Positions 9,187 through 24,994 are shown, counted from the first letter of the stretch. The stretch is DNA of 64,000 bases from Pseudidiomarina atlantica (GCF_000753735.1 NZ_JPIN01000012.1:124001-188000); one strand, 5' to 3'. The notes: generated from the sequence alone by a model not told the origin. A program made the numbers and translations.

Positions 9187-11088
9187 ATGTCAAACCACGC
9201 TTCTTACCATCAGCATTACGACGTTATTGTCGTTGGTGGAGGACATGCCGGCACCGAAGCAGCGCTTGCTGCAGCTCGCATGGGCTGTCAAACATTGTTG
9301 CTGACGCACAATATCGAGACACTGGGACAAATGTCATGTAACCCAGCCATTGGTGGTATTGGTAAAGGTCATTTGGTGAAAGAAATTGATGCCCTAGGCG
9401 GTGCCATGGCAATAGCTGCTGATCGTGCAGGGATTCAATTTCGCACGCTCAATTCATCGAAAGGCCCAGCAGTTCGAGCCACACGTGCCCAAGCTGATCG
9501 CGTGCTGTACAAAGCTGCCATTCGTAATCTACTTGAAAATCAAGAAAACCTAAGTTTGTTCCAGCAAGCCTGCGATGACTTGATCGTCGAAAATGATCGT
9601 GTCGTTGGTGTGGTCACTCAAATGGGTTTGAAATTCAGTGCGAAAACCGTTGTTTTGACCGTAGGGACGTTTTTAGGCGGACAAATTCACATTGGTTTGA
9701 ATAATTATCAAGGCGGACGTGCAGGCGATCCTCCAGCCAATGCTTTGGCCAAACGCTTACGTGAGTTACCACTACGAGTGGACCGGTTAAAAACCGGTAC
9801 ACCGCCGCGGATTGACGCCAAATCGATCGATTTTTCAGTGATGCAAGAACAGCCTGGTGACACACCCACGCCGTTGTTCTCGTTTATGGGCAAACCTGAA
9901 GATCATCCGCAGCAAATTAGTTGCTACATCACGCACACTAACGAACGTACCCACGATGTTATTCGTGGTGGTCTGGATCGTTCGCCGATGTATTCCGGTG
10001 TTATTGAGGGTGTCGGTCCGCGCTATTGTCCGTCGATCGAAGACAAAGTCATGCGCTTTGCCGACAAGAACTCGCATCAGATCTTCGTTGAACCTGAAGG
10101 ATTGAATACTCATGAAGTCTATCCAAATGGTATCTCAACCAGTTTGCCGTTTGACGTGCAAGTAGAATTGGTGCGTTCGATCAAAGGCTTCGAAAATGCG
10201 CATATTACGCGCCCTGGTTACGCCATCGAATACGATTATTTTGATCCTCGTGATCTGCAGCAGACGCTGGAAACCAAATACATTCAAGGTTTGTTCTTTG
10301 CTGGGCAAATTAACGGTACCACGGGCTACGAAGAAGCCGGTGCACAGGGTTTGGTTGCAGGTCTCAATGCTGCTTTGCAAGCGCAAGACAAAGAACCATG
10401 GGCACCACGTCGTGATAATTCATACATGGGCGTATTGATCGACGATCTTTCAACCTTAGGCACCAAAGAGCCCTATCGGATGTTCACTTCACGTGCTGAA
10501 TACCGCTTGTTGCTACGCGAAGACAATGCCGATATGCGTTTGACCGAACAAGGTCGTAACTTGGGCTTAGTCGATGATGCACGCTGGGCACGATTCAACG
10601 AAAAAATGGAAGCCATCGCACAAGAGCAACAACGGTTGCGCAGCACTTGGATCCACAAAGATCATCCAGCTGTAACGGCGGTAAACGAGTTGGTGAAAAC
10701 GCCAATCACCAAAGAGGTCAACGGAGAAGATTTACTCCGTCGGCCAGAAATCACTTACGCTGCGATGATGCAAATTAGCGATTTAGGCCCCGGCTTGAGC
10801 GACCAAGAAGCCGCTGAACAAGTTGAAATTCAAACCAAATACGCTGGTTATATTGCGCGTCAGCAAGATGAAATTGCGAAACAATTACGTCACGAAAACA
10901 CCAAGTTACCGTTGAACTTCGACTATGCCAGCATCAAGGGCTTGTCGAACGAAGTTATCGCCAAATTGAACGCGCATCAGCCCGAGACTGTCGGCAAAGC
11001 GGCACGTATTTCGGGGATCACACCGGCGGCTATTTCGATGCTGTTGGTGCATTTGAAAAAACAAGGGTTGCTACGGAAAAGCGCATAA
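9187..11088 (+). CDS. mnmG: tRNA uridine-5-carboxymethylaminomethyl modification enzyme MnmG (GidA)
   Basis: 633 residues, the normal family length. With MnmE it installs the carboxymethylaminomethyl group on U34 of certain tRNAs. The FAD-binding Rossmann motif is at the N-terminus ([19 protein letters not shown]). Further family motifs are visible: [42 protein letters not shown] and [12 protein letters not shown]. Helical C-terminal region for MnmE/tRNA binding ends in the LLVHLKKQG segment. It is separated from rsmG by only 2 bp, forming the start of the classical gidAB-parAB string next to oriC. Confidence 0.97.
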   Translation: MSNHASYHQHYDVIVVGGGHAGTEAALAAARMGCQTLLLTHNIETLGQMSCNPAIGGIGKGHLVKEIDALGGAMAIAADRAGIQFRTLNSSKGPAVRATRAQADRVLYKAAIRNLLENQENLSLFQQACDDLIVENDRVVGVVTQMGLKFSAKTVVLTVGTFLGGQIHIGLNNYQGGRAGDPPANALAKRLRELPLRVDRLKTGTPPRIDAKSIDFSVMQEQPGDTPTPLFSFMGKPEDHPQQISCYITHTNERTHDVIRGGLDRSPMYSGVIEGVGPRYCPSIEDKVMRFADKNSHQIFVEPEGLNTHEVYPNGISTSLPFDVQVELVRSIKGFENAHITRPGYAIEYDYFDPRDLQQTLETKYIQGLFFAGQINGTTGYEEAGAQGLVAGLNAALQAQDKEPWAPRRDNSYMGVLIDDLSTLGTKEPYRMFTSRAEYRLLLREDNADMRLTEQGRNLGLVDDARWARFNEKMEAIAQEQQRLRSTWIHKDHPAVTAVNELVKTPITKEVNGEDLLRRPEITYAAMMQISDLGPGLSDQEAAEQVEIQTKYAGYIARQQDEIAKQLRHENTKLPLNFDYASIKGLSNEVIAKLNAHQPETVGKAARISGITPAAISMLLVHLKKQGLLRKSA

Positions 11089-11090
11089 GC

Positions 11091-11711
11091 ATGCAAGCAA
11101 AATTAGCTCAACTTATTGATGCTGCTGGTCTTGATATCCCGGCAGTGCAACAGCAACAACTGTTGCAATTGGTCGCCTTGCTCGACAAATGGAATAAGGC
11201 TTACAATTTAACTTCAGTGCGCGATCCGCAGCAAATGCTCAGTCGCCATATTGTCGATAGTTTGGTAGTGTTACCGCATCTACAGGGTAAACGCTTTATC
11301 GATGTCGGCACCGGGCCTGGTTTACCAGGATTACCGCTGGCCATCGTCTGTCCTGATCGCGAATTTGTATTGTTAGATAGCTTAGGCAAGCGCATTCGTT
11401 TTATCCGCCAGGTCTGTCACGAGCTGGGGCTTAAGAATGTTAAAGCGGTGCAAAGTCGAGTGGAAGATTACCAAGACCCGACTAAATTTGATGGTGTGAT
11501 AAGTAGAGCCTTCGCCTCGCTTAGTGATATGCTCACTTGGTGTGCGCACTTACCTTCTGCTGAAGGCGCATTTTATGCCTTGAAAGGCATCTATCCCGAA
11601 GCAGAAATAGCGGCTTTACCAGCCAACTATACTGTGACCGACGTCATTCCACTTAAAGTGCCAGACGTCGCTGCCGAGCGTCATTTACTTATTATAAAAA
11701 CAAGAGGTTAG
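11091..11711 (+). CDS. rsmG: 16S rRNA (guanine527-N7)-methyltransferase RsmG (GidB)
   Basis: 206 residues. Methylates G527 of 16S rRNA with S-adenosylmethionine. The family N-terminus ([20 protein letters not shown]) is followed by the SAM-binding motif [17 protein letters not shown] and the later [11 protein letters not shown] segment. Starts 2 bp after mnmG and ends 6 bp before parA, so co-transcription is likely. Confidence 0.96.
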   Translation: MQAKLAQLIDAAGLDIPAVQQQQLLQLVALLDKWNKAYNLTSVRDPQQMLSRHIVDSLVVLPHLQGKRFIDVGTGPGLPGLPLAIVCPDREFVLLDSLGKRIRFIRQVCHELGLKNVKAVQSRVEDYQDPTKFDGVISRAFASLSDMLTWCAHLPSAEGAFYALKGIYPEAEIAALPANYTVTDVIPLKVPDVAAERHLLIIKTRG

Positions 11712-11717
11712 CGTCAC

Positions 11718-12515
11718 GTGGGTAGAATCATTGCAATCGCAAATCAAAAAGGCGGCGTCGGTAAGACGACCACTGCAGTGAATTTGGCTGCCTCGATGGC
11801 GGCAACCCGACGCAAAGTATTGCTCATCGACTTAGATCCGCAAGGTAACGCCACTATGGGGAGTGGTGTCGACAAGTATGAAGTCGAGAATACAGCTTAC
11901 GAACTGTTAGTCGATCAGAAGCCAGCGAGCGAAGTTATCGTTACCGAAACCAATGGTAAATATGACCTTGTTGCCGCCAATGGCGACGTCACCGCCGCTG
12001 ACGTCAAGCTCATGGAAACCTTTGCACGTGAGCAACGCTTAGCCAATGCGCTGAAACCGGTGCAAGACAACTACGATTTTATTTTTATCGATTGCCCGCC
12101 TTCACTCAGTATGTTGACCGTCAATGCGATGGCGGCTGCCGACTCTGTATTGGTGCCGATGCAGTGTGAATATTACGCCCTTGAAGGCCTCACAGCGCTC
12201 ATGGACACCATTGAACGCCTTGCTGAAGCGGTGAATCCACGATTACAAATCGAAGGCATTCTGCGCACCATGTACGATCCGCGTAACCGTCTGGCCAATG
12301 ACGTTTCCGAGCAGTTGAAGGCGCACTTTGGTGCGAAAGTCTATCGTACCGTGATTCCACGCAATGTGCGCTTAGCTGAAGCACCAAGCTTCGGCGCGCC
12401 TGCCATGTATTATGACAAGTCGTCGACAGGCGCCAAAGCCTATCTTTCGCTAGCTGGTGAACTCATTCGCCGCGCAGAACAATTAAAAAAAGCCGAATCA
12501 GCGGCTGAAGCCTGA
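11718..12515 (+). CDS. parA: Chromosome-partitioning ATPase ParA (Soj)
   Basis: 265 residues. Deviant Walker-A P-loop ANQKGGVGKTTTAVNLAA at the very N-terminus, Walker-A' DLDPQGNAT, and Walker-B FIFIDCPPS show a ParA/MinD-type ATPase. With ParB it segregates the origin region. It starts with GTG, with an AAGAGG sequence upstream. The chromosomal type lacks an N-terminal DNA-binding domain, as here. Followed by parB after 14 bp. Confidence 0.96.
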   Translation: MGRIIAIANQKGGVGKTTTAVNLAASMAATRRKVLLIDLDPQGNATMGSGVDKYEVENTAYELLVDQKPASEVIVTETNGKYDLVAANGDVTAADVKLMETFAREQRLANALKPVQDNYDFIFIDCPPSLSMLTVNAMAAADSVLVPMQCEYYALEGLTALMDTIERLAEAVNPRLQIEGILRTMYDPRNRLANDVSEQLKAHFGAKVYRTVIPRNVRLAEAPSFGAPAMYYDKSSTGAKAYLSLAGELIRRAEQLKKAESAAEA

Positions 12516-12529
12516 GGGAAGCAAGCACT

Positions 12530-13435
12530 ATGTCTGCCAAAAAACGAGGACTTGGACGCGGATTAGATGCGTTACTGACCACTAGCAAGCATGCACGTGA
12601 TCAAGAACAAAGCAGTGATGACGCAGTCAAGGATGTTGACCTGACCAAAGGTGAACTGCAGAAACTGCCCATCGAATTTTTGCAACCAGGTAAATACCAA
12701 CCACGCAAAGATATGTCGCCTGAGGCGCTTGAAGATCTCGCCGCCTCGGTGAAAGCGCAAGGCATCATTCAACCGATAGTGGTGCGTGAGTTAGAAACCG
12801 ATAAATACGAGATCATTGCCGGTGAGCGCCGTTGGCGTGCAGCTCAAATGGCGCGTCTAAGCGAAGTTCCTTGCTTAGTGAAAAGCGTGCCTGATGAAGC
12901 CGCAGTAGCCATTGCGCTGATTGAAAACATTCAGCGTGAAGATTTAAATGCAATGGAAGAAGCAACGGCGTTGCAGCGTTTGCTCGATGAATTCCAACTT
13001 ACCCATCAAGAAGTAGCGGATGCTGTTGGTAAATCACGCGCGACCGTCACCAACCTGTTGCGTTTGAATAATTTAGAACAAGAAACCAAAACTCTCCTTG
13101 AACGTGGCGATATTGAACATGGCCACGCCAAACTTCTGCTTGCACTGCAAGGCGAACAACAAAGCGAGATCGCGCGCACTATTGCCGCTAAAGCAATGAC
13201 CGTGCGGGAAGCTGAGAAGCTCGTCCGTTTGACCTTAGAGCCGAAAAAACCGACCGCTCCGAAACAGCCAGACGCTGATATTCAGCGCCTTGAGCAACGT
13301 TTAAGTGAGCGCTTAGGTGCAGCTGTTGCGATTAATCACGGCCGCAAAGGTAAAGGTAAAGTGGTGATTAATTACAGTAGTTTAGACGAACTCGATGGCA
13401 TCCTTACGCACTTTCAATTAAGTGAAGACGCCTAA
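12530..13435 (+). CDS. parB: Chromosome-partitioning protein ParB (Spo0J)
   Basis: 301 residues. The N-terminus RGLGRGLDALL is that of chromosomal ParB. The CTP-binding/ParB-N domain shows LQPGKYQPRKDM and the GERRWRAAQMA box, followed by ENIQREDLNAMEEA, a helix-turn-helix (THQEVADAVGKSRATVTNLLRL) and a C-terminal dimerisation domain. It binds parS sites and spreads as a CTP clamp. I saw no parS consensus in this window. Confidence 0.96.
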   Translation: MSAKKRGLGRGLDALLTTSKHARDQEQSSDDAVKDVDLTKGELQKLPIEFLQPGKYQPRKDMSPEALEDLAASVKAQGIIQPIVVRELETDKYEIIAGERRWRAAQMARLSEVPCLVKSVPDEAAVAIALIENIQREDLNAMEEATALQRLLDEFQLTHQEVADAVGKSRATVTNLLRLNNLEQETKTLLERGDIEHGHAKLLLALQGEQQSEIARTIAAKAMTVREAEKLVRLTLEPKKPTAPKQPDADIQRLEQRLSERLGAAVAINHGRKGKGKVVINYSSLDELDGILTHFQLSEDA

Positions 13436-13451
13436 AGCAGTTTGCATTTTG

Positions 13452-13479
13452 TTGCAATTAGAGCGCAAATCTTTATACT
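13452..13479 (+). promoter_or_regulatory. Candidate sigma-70 promoter of the atp operon
   Basis: TTGCAA at 13452-13457 and TATACT at 13474-13479 are separated by 16 bp, about 30 bp before the atpI start. It is placed where a separate promoter for the ATP synthase operon is expected. Pattern match only. Confidence 0.5.
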
Positions 13480-13511
13480 ATCGCGGGCTTTTACCTTGAG
13501 GTTCTTAGCCC

Positions 13512-14772
<1,261 letters not shown>

Positions 14773-14784
14773 TTTTGGTATTAA

Positions 14785-15060
<276 letters not shown>

Positions 15061-15108
15061 GGCTCGTTACATCATTTCGAACAACTGAACGAATAGGAGG
15101 GTGGGTCT

Positions 15109-15579
15109 ATGAGTTTAAATATGACCCTGATCGGTGAATTAATCGCGTTTATCGTCTTCGTGCTGTTCTGCATGAAGTTTGTTTGGCCACCGCTGAACAA
15201 TGCGATTGAAGCTCGTCAGAAGAAAATTGCCGACGGCCTTGCTGCTGGTGAAAAAGCTGAGAAGCGTCTTGAAGAAGCGCAGGCTAAAGTAGCTGACGAA
15301 CTTAAAGACGCGAAAGCGCAAGCTGCTGAAATCATCGCCCAAGCGAAAAAACGCGCGGACGAAACGATTGAAGAAGGCAAAAAGCGTGGTGAGCAAGAGC
15401 GCGAGAAAATCGTTGCTGCTGGTCACGCCGAAGTCGACGCAGAGCGTAACCGTTTACGTGAAGAATTGCGCAAGCAAGTGGCGGTACTTGCCGTTGCTGG
15501 TGCAAGCAAAATCATTGAGCGTGAAATTGATAAAGACGCTCACAGTGACATCGTTGAAAAACTGGTCGCTGAACTCTAA
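15109..15579 (+). CDS. atpF: ATP synthase F0 subunit b
   Basis: 156 residues. One N-terminal membrane helix ([20 protein letters not shown]) and a long charged coiled coil rich in alanine, lysine and glutamate form the peripheral stalk. Length equals that of E. coli. Preceded by AGGAGGGTGGGTCT, a strong ribosome-binding site. Confidence 0.97.
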   Translation: MSLNMTLIGELIAFIVFVLFCMKFVWPPLNNAIEARQKKIADGLAAGEKAEKRLEEAQAKVADELKDAKAQAAEIIAQAKKRADETIEEGKKRGEQEREKIVAAGHAEVDAERNRLREELRKQVAVLAVAGASKIIEREIDKDAHSDIVEKLVAEL

Positions 15580-15597
15580 CCAAAGGGGTTTGTGCAA

Positions 15598-16131
15598 ATG
15601 TCAGAATTGACTACGGTTGCTCGCCCCTATGCAAAAGCAGCTTTTGATTTTGCATTAGAGAAAGGCGCTATCGAAAAATGGCATGAGATGATCGCTTTTG
15701 CTGCTGCGGTAGCAGAAGACGAAGTAATGTCAGCCTTTTTGAGTAGCGCCGAAACGCTAGAGAAAAAAGTCGACGTTTTCATTAATGTCTGTGGTGAACA
15801 ACTGGACCAAAACGGCCAGAATTTTGTCCGCTTAATGGCAGAAAACGAACGCTTAAAGGCATTACCAGCTGTGGTACAGCTCTACGCTGACCTTCGCGCC
15901 GAATACGAGAAGGAAGTGACAGTAGAGGTGACCGCTGCGACTGAATTGACGCAGCAACAGCAGGACAATCTAGCGCAAACGTTGGAAAAACGTTTTTCAC
16001 GCAAAGTTAAGCTGAATTGCAGTGTCGATGCAGCGATTGTCAGTGGCTTATACATTAAAGCTGGTGACACCGTTATTGACGGTACGGTGCGCGGTAAGCT
16101 CGAACGGCTTGCCCACGCACTGCAATCCTAA
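15598..16131 (+). CDS. atpH: ATP synthase F1 subunit delta
   Basis: 177 residues. Links the peripheral stalk to the F1 head. The N-terminus [15 protein letters not shown] and the C-terminal segment [20 protein letters not shown] are family-typical. I choose the ATG at 15598, nine bases after AAAGGGG; a GTG two codons upstream is less well placed. Confidence 0.96.
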   Translation: MSELTTVARPYAKAAFDFALEKGAIEKWHEMIAFAAAVAEDEVMSAFLSSAETLEKKVDVFINVCGEQLDQNGQNFVRLMAENERLKALPAVVQLYADLRAEYEKEVTVEVTAATELTQQQQDNLAQTLEKRFSRKVKLNCSVDAAIVSGLYIKAGDTVIDGTVRGKLERLAHALQS

Positions 16132-16145
16132 TTGGGGACTTGAGC

Positions 16146-17687
<1,542 letters not shown>

Positions 17688-17745
17688 ACCGAAGTGGCCA
17701 CATCGAAAGAGTGGCCACACGTCGTTGAGTTAACAGGAGATTATC

Positions 17746-18618
17746 ATGGCCGGCGGTAAAGAGATAAAAACCAAGATCGGGAGTATTAACAATACTCAGA
17801 AGATCACCAGCGCAATGGAGATGGTTGCTGCGTCAAAAATGAAAAAGGCGCAGGAACGGATGGCTTCAAGCCGCCCGTATGCCGACAGCATTCGCAAGGT
17901 GATCGGCCATGTTGCCCACGCTAACTTGGAATACAAGCATCCGTTCCTAGAAGAACGCGAAGTGAAACGAGTTGGCTACATTGTGATTTCAACTGACCGC
18001 GGTTTGTGTGGCGGCTTGAACACCAACGAATTTAAAGCGGTGGTGAAGCATGCTAAAGCACAACAAGATAACGGCGTCGAAGTTGATTTTGCAGCTATTG
18101 GCAGCAAGGCAACGGGTTTCTTTAAACGCTTTGGAGGCCGTTTACTCGCACAAACGTCAGGACTTGGTGACAAGCCTAGCGTGAATGATGTGCTCGGTAC
18201 GGTACAAGTCATGCTAGATGCGTTCGATAAGGGCAGCATCGACCGTCTTTACGTGGTGTACAACAAGTTTGTCAACACCATGAAGCAAGAGCCAACGATA
18301 GCGCAAATGCTACCGTTGCCAAAAGCTGACGGTGAAGAGCGTGAACGCGTACAGTCAGGTAGCTGGGACTACTTGTACGAGCCAGATCCACAGTCAATTC
18401 TTGATACCTTGATTCGTCGTTTCGTTGAATCAACCGTGTACCAAGGTGTAGTGGACAACATTGCGAGTGAGCAGGCAGCGCGGATGGTGGCAATGAAAGC
18501 CGCTACCGACAACGCCGAAGACCTCATCGATCAGTTGCAATTGGTGTACAACAAAGCACGCCAGGCAGCGATTACGCAGGAAATTTCGGAAATTGTATCG
18601 GGCGCCGAAGCGGTTTAA
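17746..18618 (+). CDS. atpG: ATP synthase F1 subunit gamma
   Basis: 290 residues. Central rotor shaft, with long N- and C-terminal helices. The start [20 protein letters not shown] and the end [21 protein letters not shown] are the conserved coiled-coil ends; [11 protein letters not shown] marks the Rossmann-like middle. Preceded by ACAGGAGA. Confidence 0.98.
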   Translation: MAGGKEIKTKIGSINNTQKITSAMEMVAASKMKKAQERMASSRPYADSIRKVIGHVAHANLEYKHPFLEEREVKRVGYIVISTDRGLCGGLNTNEFKAVVKHAKAQQDNGVEVDFAAIGSKATGFFKRFGGRLLAQTSGLGDKPSVNDVLGTVQVMLDAFDKGSIDRLYVVYNKFVNTMKQEPTIAQMLPLPKADGEERERVQSGSWDYLYEPDPQSILDTLIRRFVESTVYQGVVDNIASEQAARMVAMKAATDNAEDLIDQLQLVYNKARQAAITQEISEIVSGAEAV

Positions 18619-20043
<1,425 letters not shown>

Positions 20044-20059
20044 GAACCGGGAGGTTTAA

Positions 20060-20476
20060 ATGGCAGCAAAAACTGTACACCTTGACGTGGTCAGCGCTGA
20101 AGACAGTTTGTTTACTGGCGCCGTTGAGACCGTGCAAGTGACCGGTAGCGAAGGTGAGTTGGGTATTTACCCTGGTCACGCGCCGTTAATCACGAAAATC
20201 AAACCAGGTATGGTGCGGGTCGTGAAGCAAGGCGGTGATGAAGAAATCATCTACGTTGCGGGTGGTGTGCTGGAAGTGCAGCCTCACAACGTCACGGTTC
20301 TGGCTGATACAGCGGTTCGCGGTGAAGAGCTTGATGAACAACAAGCGCTTGAAGCGAAAAAACGCGCTGAAGCAGCAATCGCCGATTCAAGTTCGGACCT
20401 CAGCTACGCAGAAGCGGCTGCCGAACTTGCGCGGGCGTTGGCACAATTGCAGATTATTCGCAAAATCCGCAAATAA
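20060..20476 (+). CDS. atpC: ATP synthase F1 subunit epsilon
   Basis: 138 residues. Beta-sandwich followed by a two-helix C-terminal domain that inhibits ATP hydrolysis. The opening [15 protein letters not shown] and the [15 protein letters not shown] segment are conserved. The operon ends here, with a strong terminator 24 bp downstream. Confidence 0.97.
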   Translation: MAAKTVHLDVVSAEDSLFTGAVETVQVTGSEGELGIYPGHAPLITKIKPGMVRVVKQGGDEEIIYVAGGVLEVQPHNVTVLADTAVRGEELDEQQALEAKKRAEAAIADSSSDLSYAEAAAELARALAQLQIIRKIRK

Positions 20477-20499
20477 TTTGCTCCAGCCGAGTACATGAT

Positions 20500-20527
20500 A
20501 AAGCCCAGCCTTGTGCTGGGCTTTTTG
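20500..20527 (+). terminator. Rho-independent terminator of the atp operon
   Basis: AAAGCCCAGC and GCTGGGCTTT form a perfect stem around a short loop, followed by a T-run, 24 bp after the atpC stop. Confidence 0.92.
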
Positions 20528-20652
20528 TTTGTGCAAATATTCTGCAAAGTCGCTAAGCTTAGGCGCTACAACGCTATTTTTCGCCTGTTAATTTACTGTA
20601 ATGGCGTTAAAATAGAGCACTAACTATTAACCACCAACAAATGGAAGGATTC

Positions 20653-22017
20653 ATGTCTTTGAGTGTAGTGGTACTTGCCGCCGGCAAGGGCACCCGCATG
20701 CGTTCAGCATTGCCAAAAGTGTTGCATCCTGTTGCCCATAAACCCATGGTGCAACATGTGATCGATAGCGCTCGTCAGCTTGATGCGAATGCCATTCATG
20801 TGATTTACGGCCATGGTGCCGAGGCGCTTCTTGAGCGGCTTGGTGGGCAGCAACTTAATTTCGTCGAACAAGCAGAGCAATTGGGTACCGGCCACGCCGT
20901 GCAGCAAGTATTGCCGTATCTGAACGACGATGAACACGTATTGATTTTGTGTGGCGACGTACCACTTACGCGTGTTGAAACCTTACAAAAGCTCGTTGAG
21001 GTGGGAAAAGCCACTGATTTTGCCATTCTTACCGTGGATGTCCCCGACCCGACTGGCTACGGCCGCATGATTCGCGACAGCAAAAATGCCATCGTCGGCA
21101 TTGTTGAACATAAAGACGCGTCAGCCGAGCAACTCCAAATTACCGAAATTAATACCGGCATCATGATGGCCAGTGGTAAAGCGTTAAAACGTTGGTTGAG
21201 TCAGCTCTCCAATGATAATGCGCAAGGTGAATATTACCTCACTGACATCGTGCAAATGGCGGCCGCGGAAAACGTGGAGATTGCTTACGCTCAGCCGCAG
21301 GAGTTTGCTGAGGTGCAAGGGGTGAACAATCGTCAGCAGCTGGCAATGTTAGAGCGGGCTTATCAGTTACGCCAAGCCCAGCAATTGATGGTTGACGGTG
21401 CCACCCTGCTCGACCCTGCGCGTGTGGACGTGCGTGGCTCAGTAAAAATTGCCAATGATGTGGTCATCGACGTAAACGTTATTTTTGAAGGTGAAGTGGA
21501 ACTGGGCGAAGGGGTTGTGATCGAAAGCAACTGTATCTTGCGAAATTGCCGCATTGGCGCGCATACCCAAATTAAGTCACACAGCATTGTTGAGCAAGCG
21601 GACGTGGCTGAGCGTTGTGAGGTTGGCCCTTACGCGCGTTTGCGCCCAGGGTCAGTGCTTGCCGAGGGTGCGAAAGTCGGTAATTTTGTCGAAATGAAAA
21701 AGACCCGCCTAGGCAAAGGTTCAAAGGCCAATCATTTGACCTATCTGGGCGATGCAATTGTCGGTGATGGCGTCAATATTGGCGCTGGCACTATCACGTG
21801 CAACTACGATGGCGTCAATAAATCGGTAACTGAAATCGACGATGGCGCATTCATAGGTTCAAACAGTTCATTAGTCGCGCCCGTACGCGTAGGTAAACAA
21901 GCCACCGTCGGTGCTGGCTCAACTATTACCAAAAACGTCGAGGATGACGAATTGGGCATTGCGCGCGGTAAGCAACGCAACATTACGGGCTGGCAACGGC
22001 CACAGAAAAAGGGATAA
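20653..22017 (+). CDS. glmU: Bifunctional N-acetylglucosamine-1-phosphate uridyltransferase / glucosamine-1-phosphate acetyltransferase
   Basis: About 454 residues. N-terminal nucleotidyltransferase ([24 protein letters not shown]) and C-terminal left-handed beta-helix acetyltransferase ([40 protein letters not shown]). Makes UDP-GlcNAc for peptidoglycan and LPS. I place the start at 20653, just after GGAAGGA; an in-frame ATG at 20641 would place that sequence inside the gene. glmS follows after 5 bp. Confidence 0.96.
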   Translation: MSLSVVVLAAGKGTRMRSALPKVLHPVAHKPMVQHVIDSARQLDANAIHVIYGHGAEALLERLGGQQLNFVEQAEQLGTGHAVQQVLPYLNDDEHVLILCGDVPLTRVETLQKLVEVGKATDFAILTVDVPDPTGYGRMIRDSKNAIVGIVEHKDASAEQLQITEINTGIMMASGKALKRWLSQLSNDNAQGEYYLTDIVQMAAAENVEIAYAQPQEFAEVQGVNNRQQLAMLERAYQLRQAQQLMVDGATLLDPARVDVRGSVKIANDVVIDVNVIFEGEVELGEGVVIESNCILRNCRIGAHTQIKSHSIVEQADVAERCEVGPYARLRPGSVLAEGAKVGNFVEMKKTRLGKGSKANHLTYLGDAIVGDGVNIGAGTITCNYDGVNKSVTEIDDGAFIGSNSSLVAPVRVGKQATVGAGSTITKNVEDDELGIARGKQRNITGWQRPQKKG

Positions 22018-22022
22018 GCAGT

Positions 22023-23855
22023 ATGTGTGGGATTGTAGGTGCAACTTCTGAGCGCCGTATCAGCGAAATTCTATTAGAGGGCCTCAAACGCCTTGAGTAC
22101 CGTGGTTATGACTCTGCCGGTTTAGCGGTATTGAGCGAAGACGGCCGCATTGAAACTGTTCGTCGCACGGGCAAGGTGCAAGCATTGAAAGACGCCGTGG
22201 GTGAACATCCGCTAGCGGGCACCACGGGTATTGCTCATACCCGTTGGGCGACGCATGGTGGGGTTACCGAAGCCAACGCCCACCCGCATGTTTCGAATAA
22301 CTGTATTGCCGTGGTGCATAACGGCATTATTGAGAATCACGACAAGTTACGCGAGCAACTGCGCGCGTTGGGTTACCAATTCCAATCGGATACCGATACT
22401 GAAGTGATCTGCCACTTGGTGCATCACGAGCAGAAATCGCACAGTGATTTATTTGCAGCGGTACAGGCTGCCGTGAAGCAGCTTGAAGGTGCCTATGGCA
22501 CCGTGGTGATGGATTGCCGTGAGCCGGGCCGTCTGGTGGTCGCCCGTTCAGGCAGTCCACTGGTGATTGGCCTGGGTATTGGCGAGAACTTCATCGCTTC
22601 TGACCAATTGGCGCTGTTACCGGTCACGCACACCTTCATGTACCTCGAAGAAGGTGACATGGCGGACATTACGCGTACTGACGTGAAAGTCTATGACGCC
22701 AAAGGTCAACGCGTTGAGCGAGCGATCCACGAGTCAGACGGTCAATACGATGCTGGTGGTAAAGGTAATTATCGCCACTTCATGCTGAAAGAGATCCACG
22801 AACAACCAGCGGCGGTACGTAACGCCCTCGAAGGCCGTTTGGTCGAAGGACGTGTGGCCGAGAATGCTTTTGGCGAAGGTTCGATGCAGTTGCTGAAAGA
22901 CATTGAACACGTGCAAATTGTCGCCTGTGGTACTTCTTACCATGCGGGCATGGTGGCGCGTTATTGGCTCGAATCGTTAGCGGGAGTGTCGTGCAATGTC
23001 GAAATTGCTTCTGAATTCCGCTATCGCCAGTCGCACGTGCATGCCAACAGTTTGTTGGTGACCATTTCGCAGTCAGGCGAAACGGCAGATACCTTAGCGG
23101 CATTGCGCTTGTCGAAAGAGCTTGGCTATAAAGGCTCATTAACCATCTGTAACGTTGCTACGTCTTCCATGGTGCGTGAGTCAGACTTAGCCTACATGAC
23201 CCGCGCAGGTACTGAAATTGGCGTCGCTTCAACGAAAGCCTTCACCACCCAATTGGTAGGTTTACTGATGTTGGTGTTAGCGCTGGGCCAATCACGCGGC
23301 CTGAGCGGTGATAAACAACAACAAATCGTAGCGAGTCTGAAAACGCTACCGGCGAAACTCGAAGAAGCGCTACTGCTGAGTGATGACATTGAAGCTTTAG
23401 CGCCAGAATTTGCTGACAAATATCACAGCTTATTCCTTGGTCGTGGTTCGCAATACCCGATTGCAATGGAAGGTGCGTTGAAGCTGAAAGAGATCTCGTA
23501 CATTCATGCCGAAGCGTATGCCGCAGGCGAGCTTAAGCACGGTCCATTGGCACTGATTGACGCCGAGATGCCGGTTATCGTGGTTGCACCGAATGACGAG
23601 CTGCTCGAGAAGCTCAAATCAAATGTCGAAGAAGTGCGCGCCCGTGGCGGTATCATGTATGTATTCGCCGATCGCGATGCCCACTTCAAGAGTGACGACA
23701 CCATGCGCGTGATGAACGTTGGCCACTGCGATGAACTCATCGCCCCAATCGTTTACACCATCCCATTGCAGTTGCTGTCGTACTACGTTGCCATCATCAA
23801 AGGCACCGACGTCGATCAGCCGCGCAACCTTGCTAAATCGGTAACGGTGGAGTAA
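22023..23855 (+). CDS. glmS: Glutamine-fructose-6-phosphate aminotransferase (isomerising)
   Basis: 610 residues. Makes glucosamine-6-phosphate. N-terminal class-2 glutaminase with catalytic Cys2 (MCGIVGATS), [16 protein letters not shown] and HNGIIENH; then two SIS sugar-isomerase domains ([42 protein letters not shown]) and the C-terminal [13 protein letters not shown]. The 3' end of glmS is the usual Tn7 attachment site; here the neighbour is an integron integrase, 10 bp away. Confidence 0.98.
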   Translation: MCGIVGATSERRISEILLEGLKRLEYRGYDSAGLAVLSEDGRIETVRRTGKVQALKDAVGEHPLAGTTGIAHTRWATHGGVTEANAHPHVSNNCIAVVHNGIIENHDKLREQLRALGYQFQSDTDTEVICHLVHHEQKSHSDLFAAVQAAVKQLEGAYGTVVMDCREPGRLVVARSGSPLVIGLGIGENFIASDQLALLPVTHTFMYLEEGDMADITRTDVKVYDAKGQRVERAIHESDGQYDAGGKGNYRHFMLKEIHEQPAAVRNALEGRLVEGRVAENAFGEGSMQLLKDIEHVQIVACGTSYHAGMVARYWLESLAGVSCNVEIASEFRYRQSHVHANSLLVTISQSGETADTLAALRLSKELGYKGSLTICNVATSSMVRESDLAYMTRAGTEIGVASTKAFTTQLVGLLMLVLALGQSRGLSGDKQQQIVASLKTLPAKLEEALLLSDDIEALAPEFADKYHSLFLGRGSQYPIAMEGALKLKEISYIHAEAYAAGELKHGPLALIDAEMPVIVVAPNDELLEKLKSNVEEVRARGGIMYVFADRDAHFKSDDTMRVMNVGHCDELIAPIVYTIPLQLLSYYVAIIKGTDVDQPRNLAKSVTVE

Positions 23856-23865
23856 TTCCACCGTT
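23843..23865. repeat. Inverted repeat over the glmS stop codon
   Basis: Perfect 9-bp arms AACGGTGGA and TCCACCGTT with a 5-nt loop that contains the glmS stop. It lies exactly in the 10-bp gap between glmS and the convergent integrase stop. No T-run follows in either direction, so it is at best a weak bidirectional terminator. Confidence 0.6.
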
Positions 23866-24831
23866 CTATTGGTTGTTGATAAGCCTATCAAGTGGGCTAG
23901 CTGTGCCCGCATAATGTTGACCAATGACGTGTGTATAAATTTGAGTTGTACTCACGTCGTTGTGCCCTAGTAGTTCTTGCACTGTTCTAATGTCGCATCC
24001 CGCTTGTAATAAGTGGGTGGCAAACGAATGTCGAAACGTATGACAATTCACCTTTTTAAATATTTTCGCTGCCTTCACAGCAGGTTGTAGCGCCTTGCGA
24101 ACCACGCTGTCATGCAAATGATGACGGCAAAGAACCCCAGAATATGGGTGCTTACATAGGCTCGTTGCCGGAAAGACAAACATCCATCCCGGTTGTTTAT
24201 AAGCATTTGGATATTTTCTATCGAGCGCATTAGGCATCGATGGGCCAAGTCCATTCTTGTTATCCTCGATCTGAACAGTTAAAGCCGTTTCAATGGCTTG
24301 TTGTAATGGTTCAATGAGTCTTTGGCTGAGAAGGGTTTGCCGATCTTTCCTGCCTTTACCGTCACGAATCGTAAGTGCAGAATGACTAAAATTGATATCT
24401 TGAACCCGCAAACGAAGCGCCTCACTTACTCTTAAACCACTACCGTATAGGAGTTCAATAATCAGCTTATTTCGACCACTAAGCTGGTTTAAAATGCGCT
24501 GAACTTCCTCAGGTGTGAGCACTACAGGCAACTGACGCTGTTTAGTAGCAAGGCTAAAATTAAGATCACCTAGTTCTTGATTCAGCGCTTTGTGATAAAG
24601 ATACACCAAAGCATTTAGAGCAACTTTTTGCGTATTAACAGCAACATGGCGCTCATTCGCCAACCAACTTAAAAAGGCCTTCACTTCTTCCGCTCCCATA
24701 TCAATAGGATGTCGTTTATTATGAAAATAGATAAACTGCCGTATCCAACCTAAATAAGATTTCTCAGTTTTTAAGCTATAGCCACGTAATCGCATATCAG
24801 CGCGAAGTTTTTCAATAAAAGGGCTCGCCAT
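23866..24831 (-). CDS. intI: Integron integrase IntI (chromosomal type)
   Basis: 321 residues from the ATG at 24831, the usual IntI length; an ATG one codon upstream and a longer version to 24888 are less likely. It is a tyrosine recombinase. The SAM-like N-domain holds YSLKTEKSYLGWIRQFIYFH. The catalytic arginine is in GSGLRVSEALRLRV, the HxxR box in HTFRHSFATHLL, the second histidine in LLGHNDVS, and the nucleophile tyrosine in TTQIYTH. Between them sits the insertion specific to integron integrases (ALDRKYPNAYKQPGWMFVFPA-type), which separates IntI from XerC/D. It reads away from the cassettes, as in most integrons. No frameshift or missing motif is visible, so it should be active. Confidence 0.96.
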   Translation of the reverse strand: MASPFIEKLRADMRLRGYSLKTEKSYLGWIRQFIYFHNKRHPIDMGAEEVKAFLSWLANERHVAVNTQKVALNALVYLYHKALNQELGDLNFSLATKQRQLPVVLTPEEVQRILNQLSGRNKLIIELLYGSGLRVSEALRLRVQDINFSHSALTIRDGKGRKDRQTLLSQRLIEPLQQAIETALTVQIEDNKNGLGPSMPNALDRKYPNAYKQPGWMFVFPATSLCKHPYSGVLCRHHLHDSVVRKALQPAVKAAKIFKKVNCHTFRHSFATHLLQAGCDIRTVQELLGHNDVSTTQIYTHVIGQHYAGTASPLDRLINNQ

Positions 24832-24922
24832 CATTAACATCCATGATTTTTGATAATCGTGAGTTAAGCATAATCGATCAATCGGCACGCTTCACGGCTC
24901 AAAGTCGCACACTTAAAGCTTG

Positions 24923-24951
24923 CATGTAGGATAAATATGTCCTATTTTCAA
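24923..24951 (-). promoter_or_regulatory. Candidate intI promoter with operator-like palindrome
   Basis: Read on the minus strand, TTGAAA (24946-24951) and TACATG (24923-24928) are 17 bp apart. The spacer is almost filled by an interrupted palindrome, TAGGA-N8-TCCTA (24927-24944). It lies 92 bp before the intI start. This suggests repression by a dimeric regulator; it is not the LexA box known from other integrons. Confidence 0.45.
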
Positions 24952-24994
24952 TTACATAATTTAAACAAAAATAGTGTTACCAGGCGTAGTCGAA

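Noticed and set aside
11718-13435. Search for a parS site (TGTTTCACGTGAAACA) near parAB
   Set aside because: No full or near-full match was seen here or elsewhere. TGTTTCACGCGCAGAC near 3912 shares only the first half and lies in a coding region.
23866-24831. Class 1 mobile integron
   Set aside because: No qacE/sul1 conserved segment, no transposase, and the cassettes are not resistance genes. The host context is a chromosomal housekeeping cluster.
23843-24900. Tn7-type insertion behind glmS
   Set aside because: The position fits attTn7, but there are no tns genes and no Tn7-like end repeats; the integrase is of integron type.
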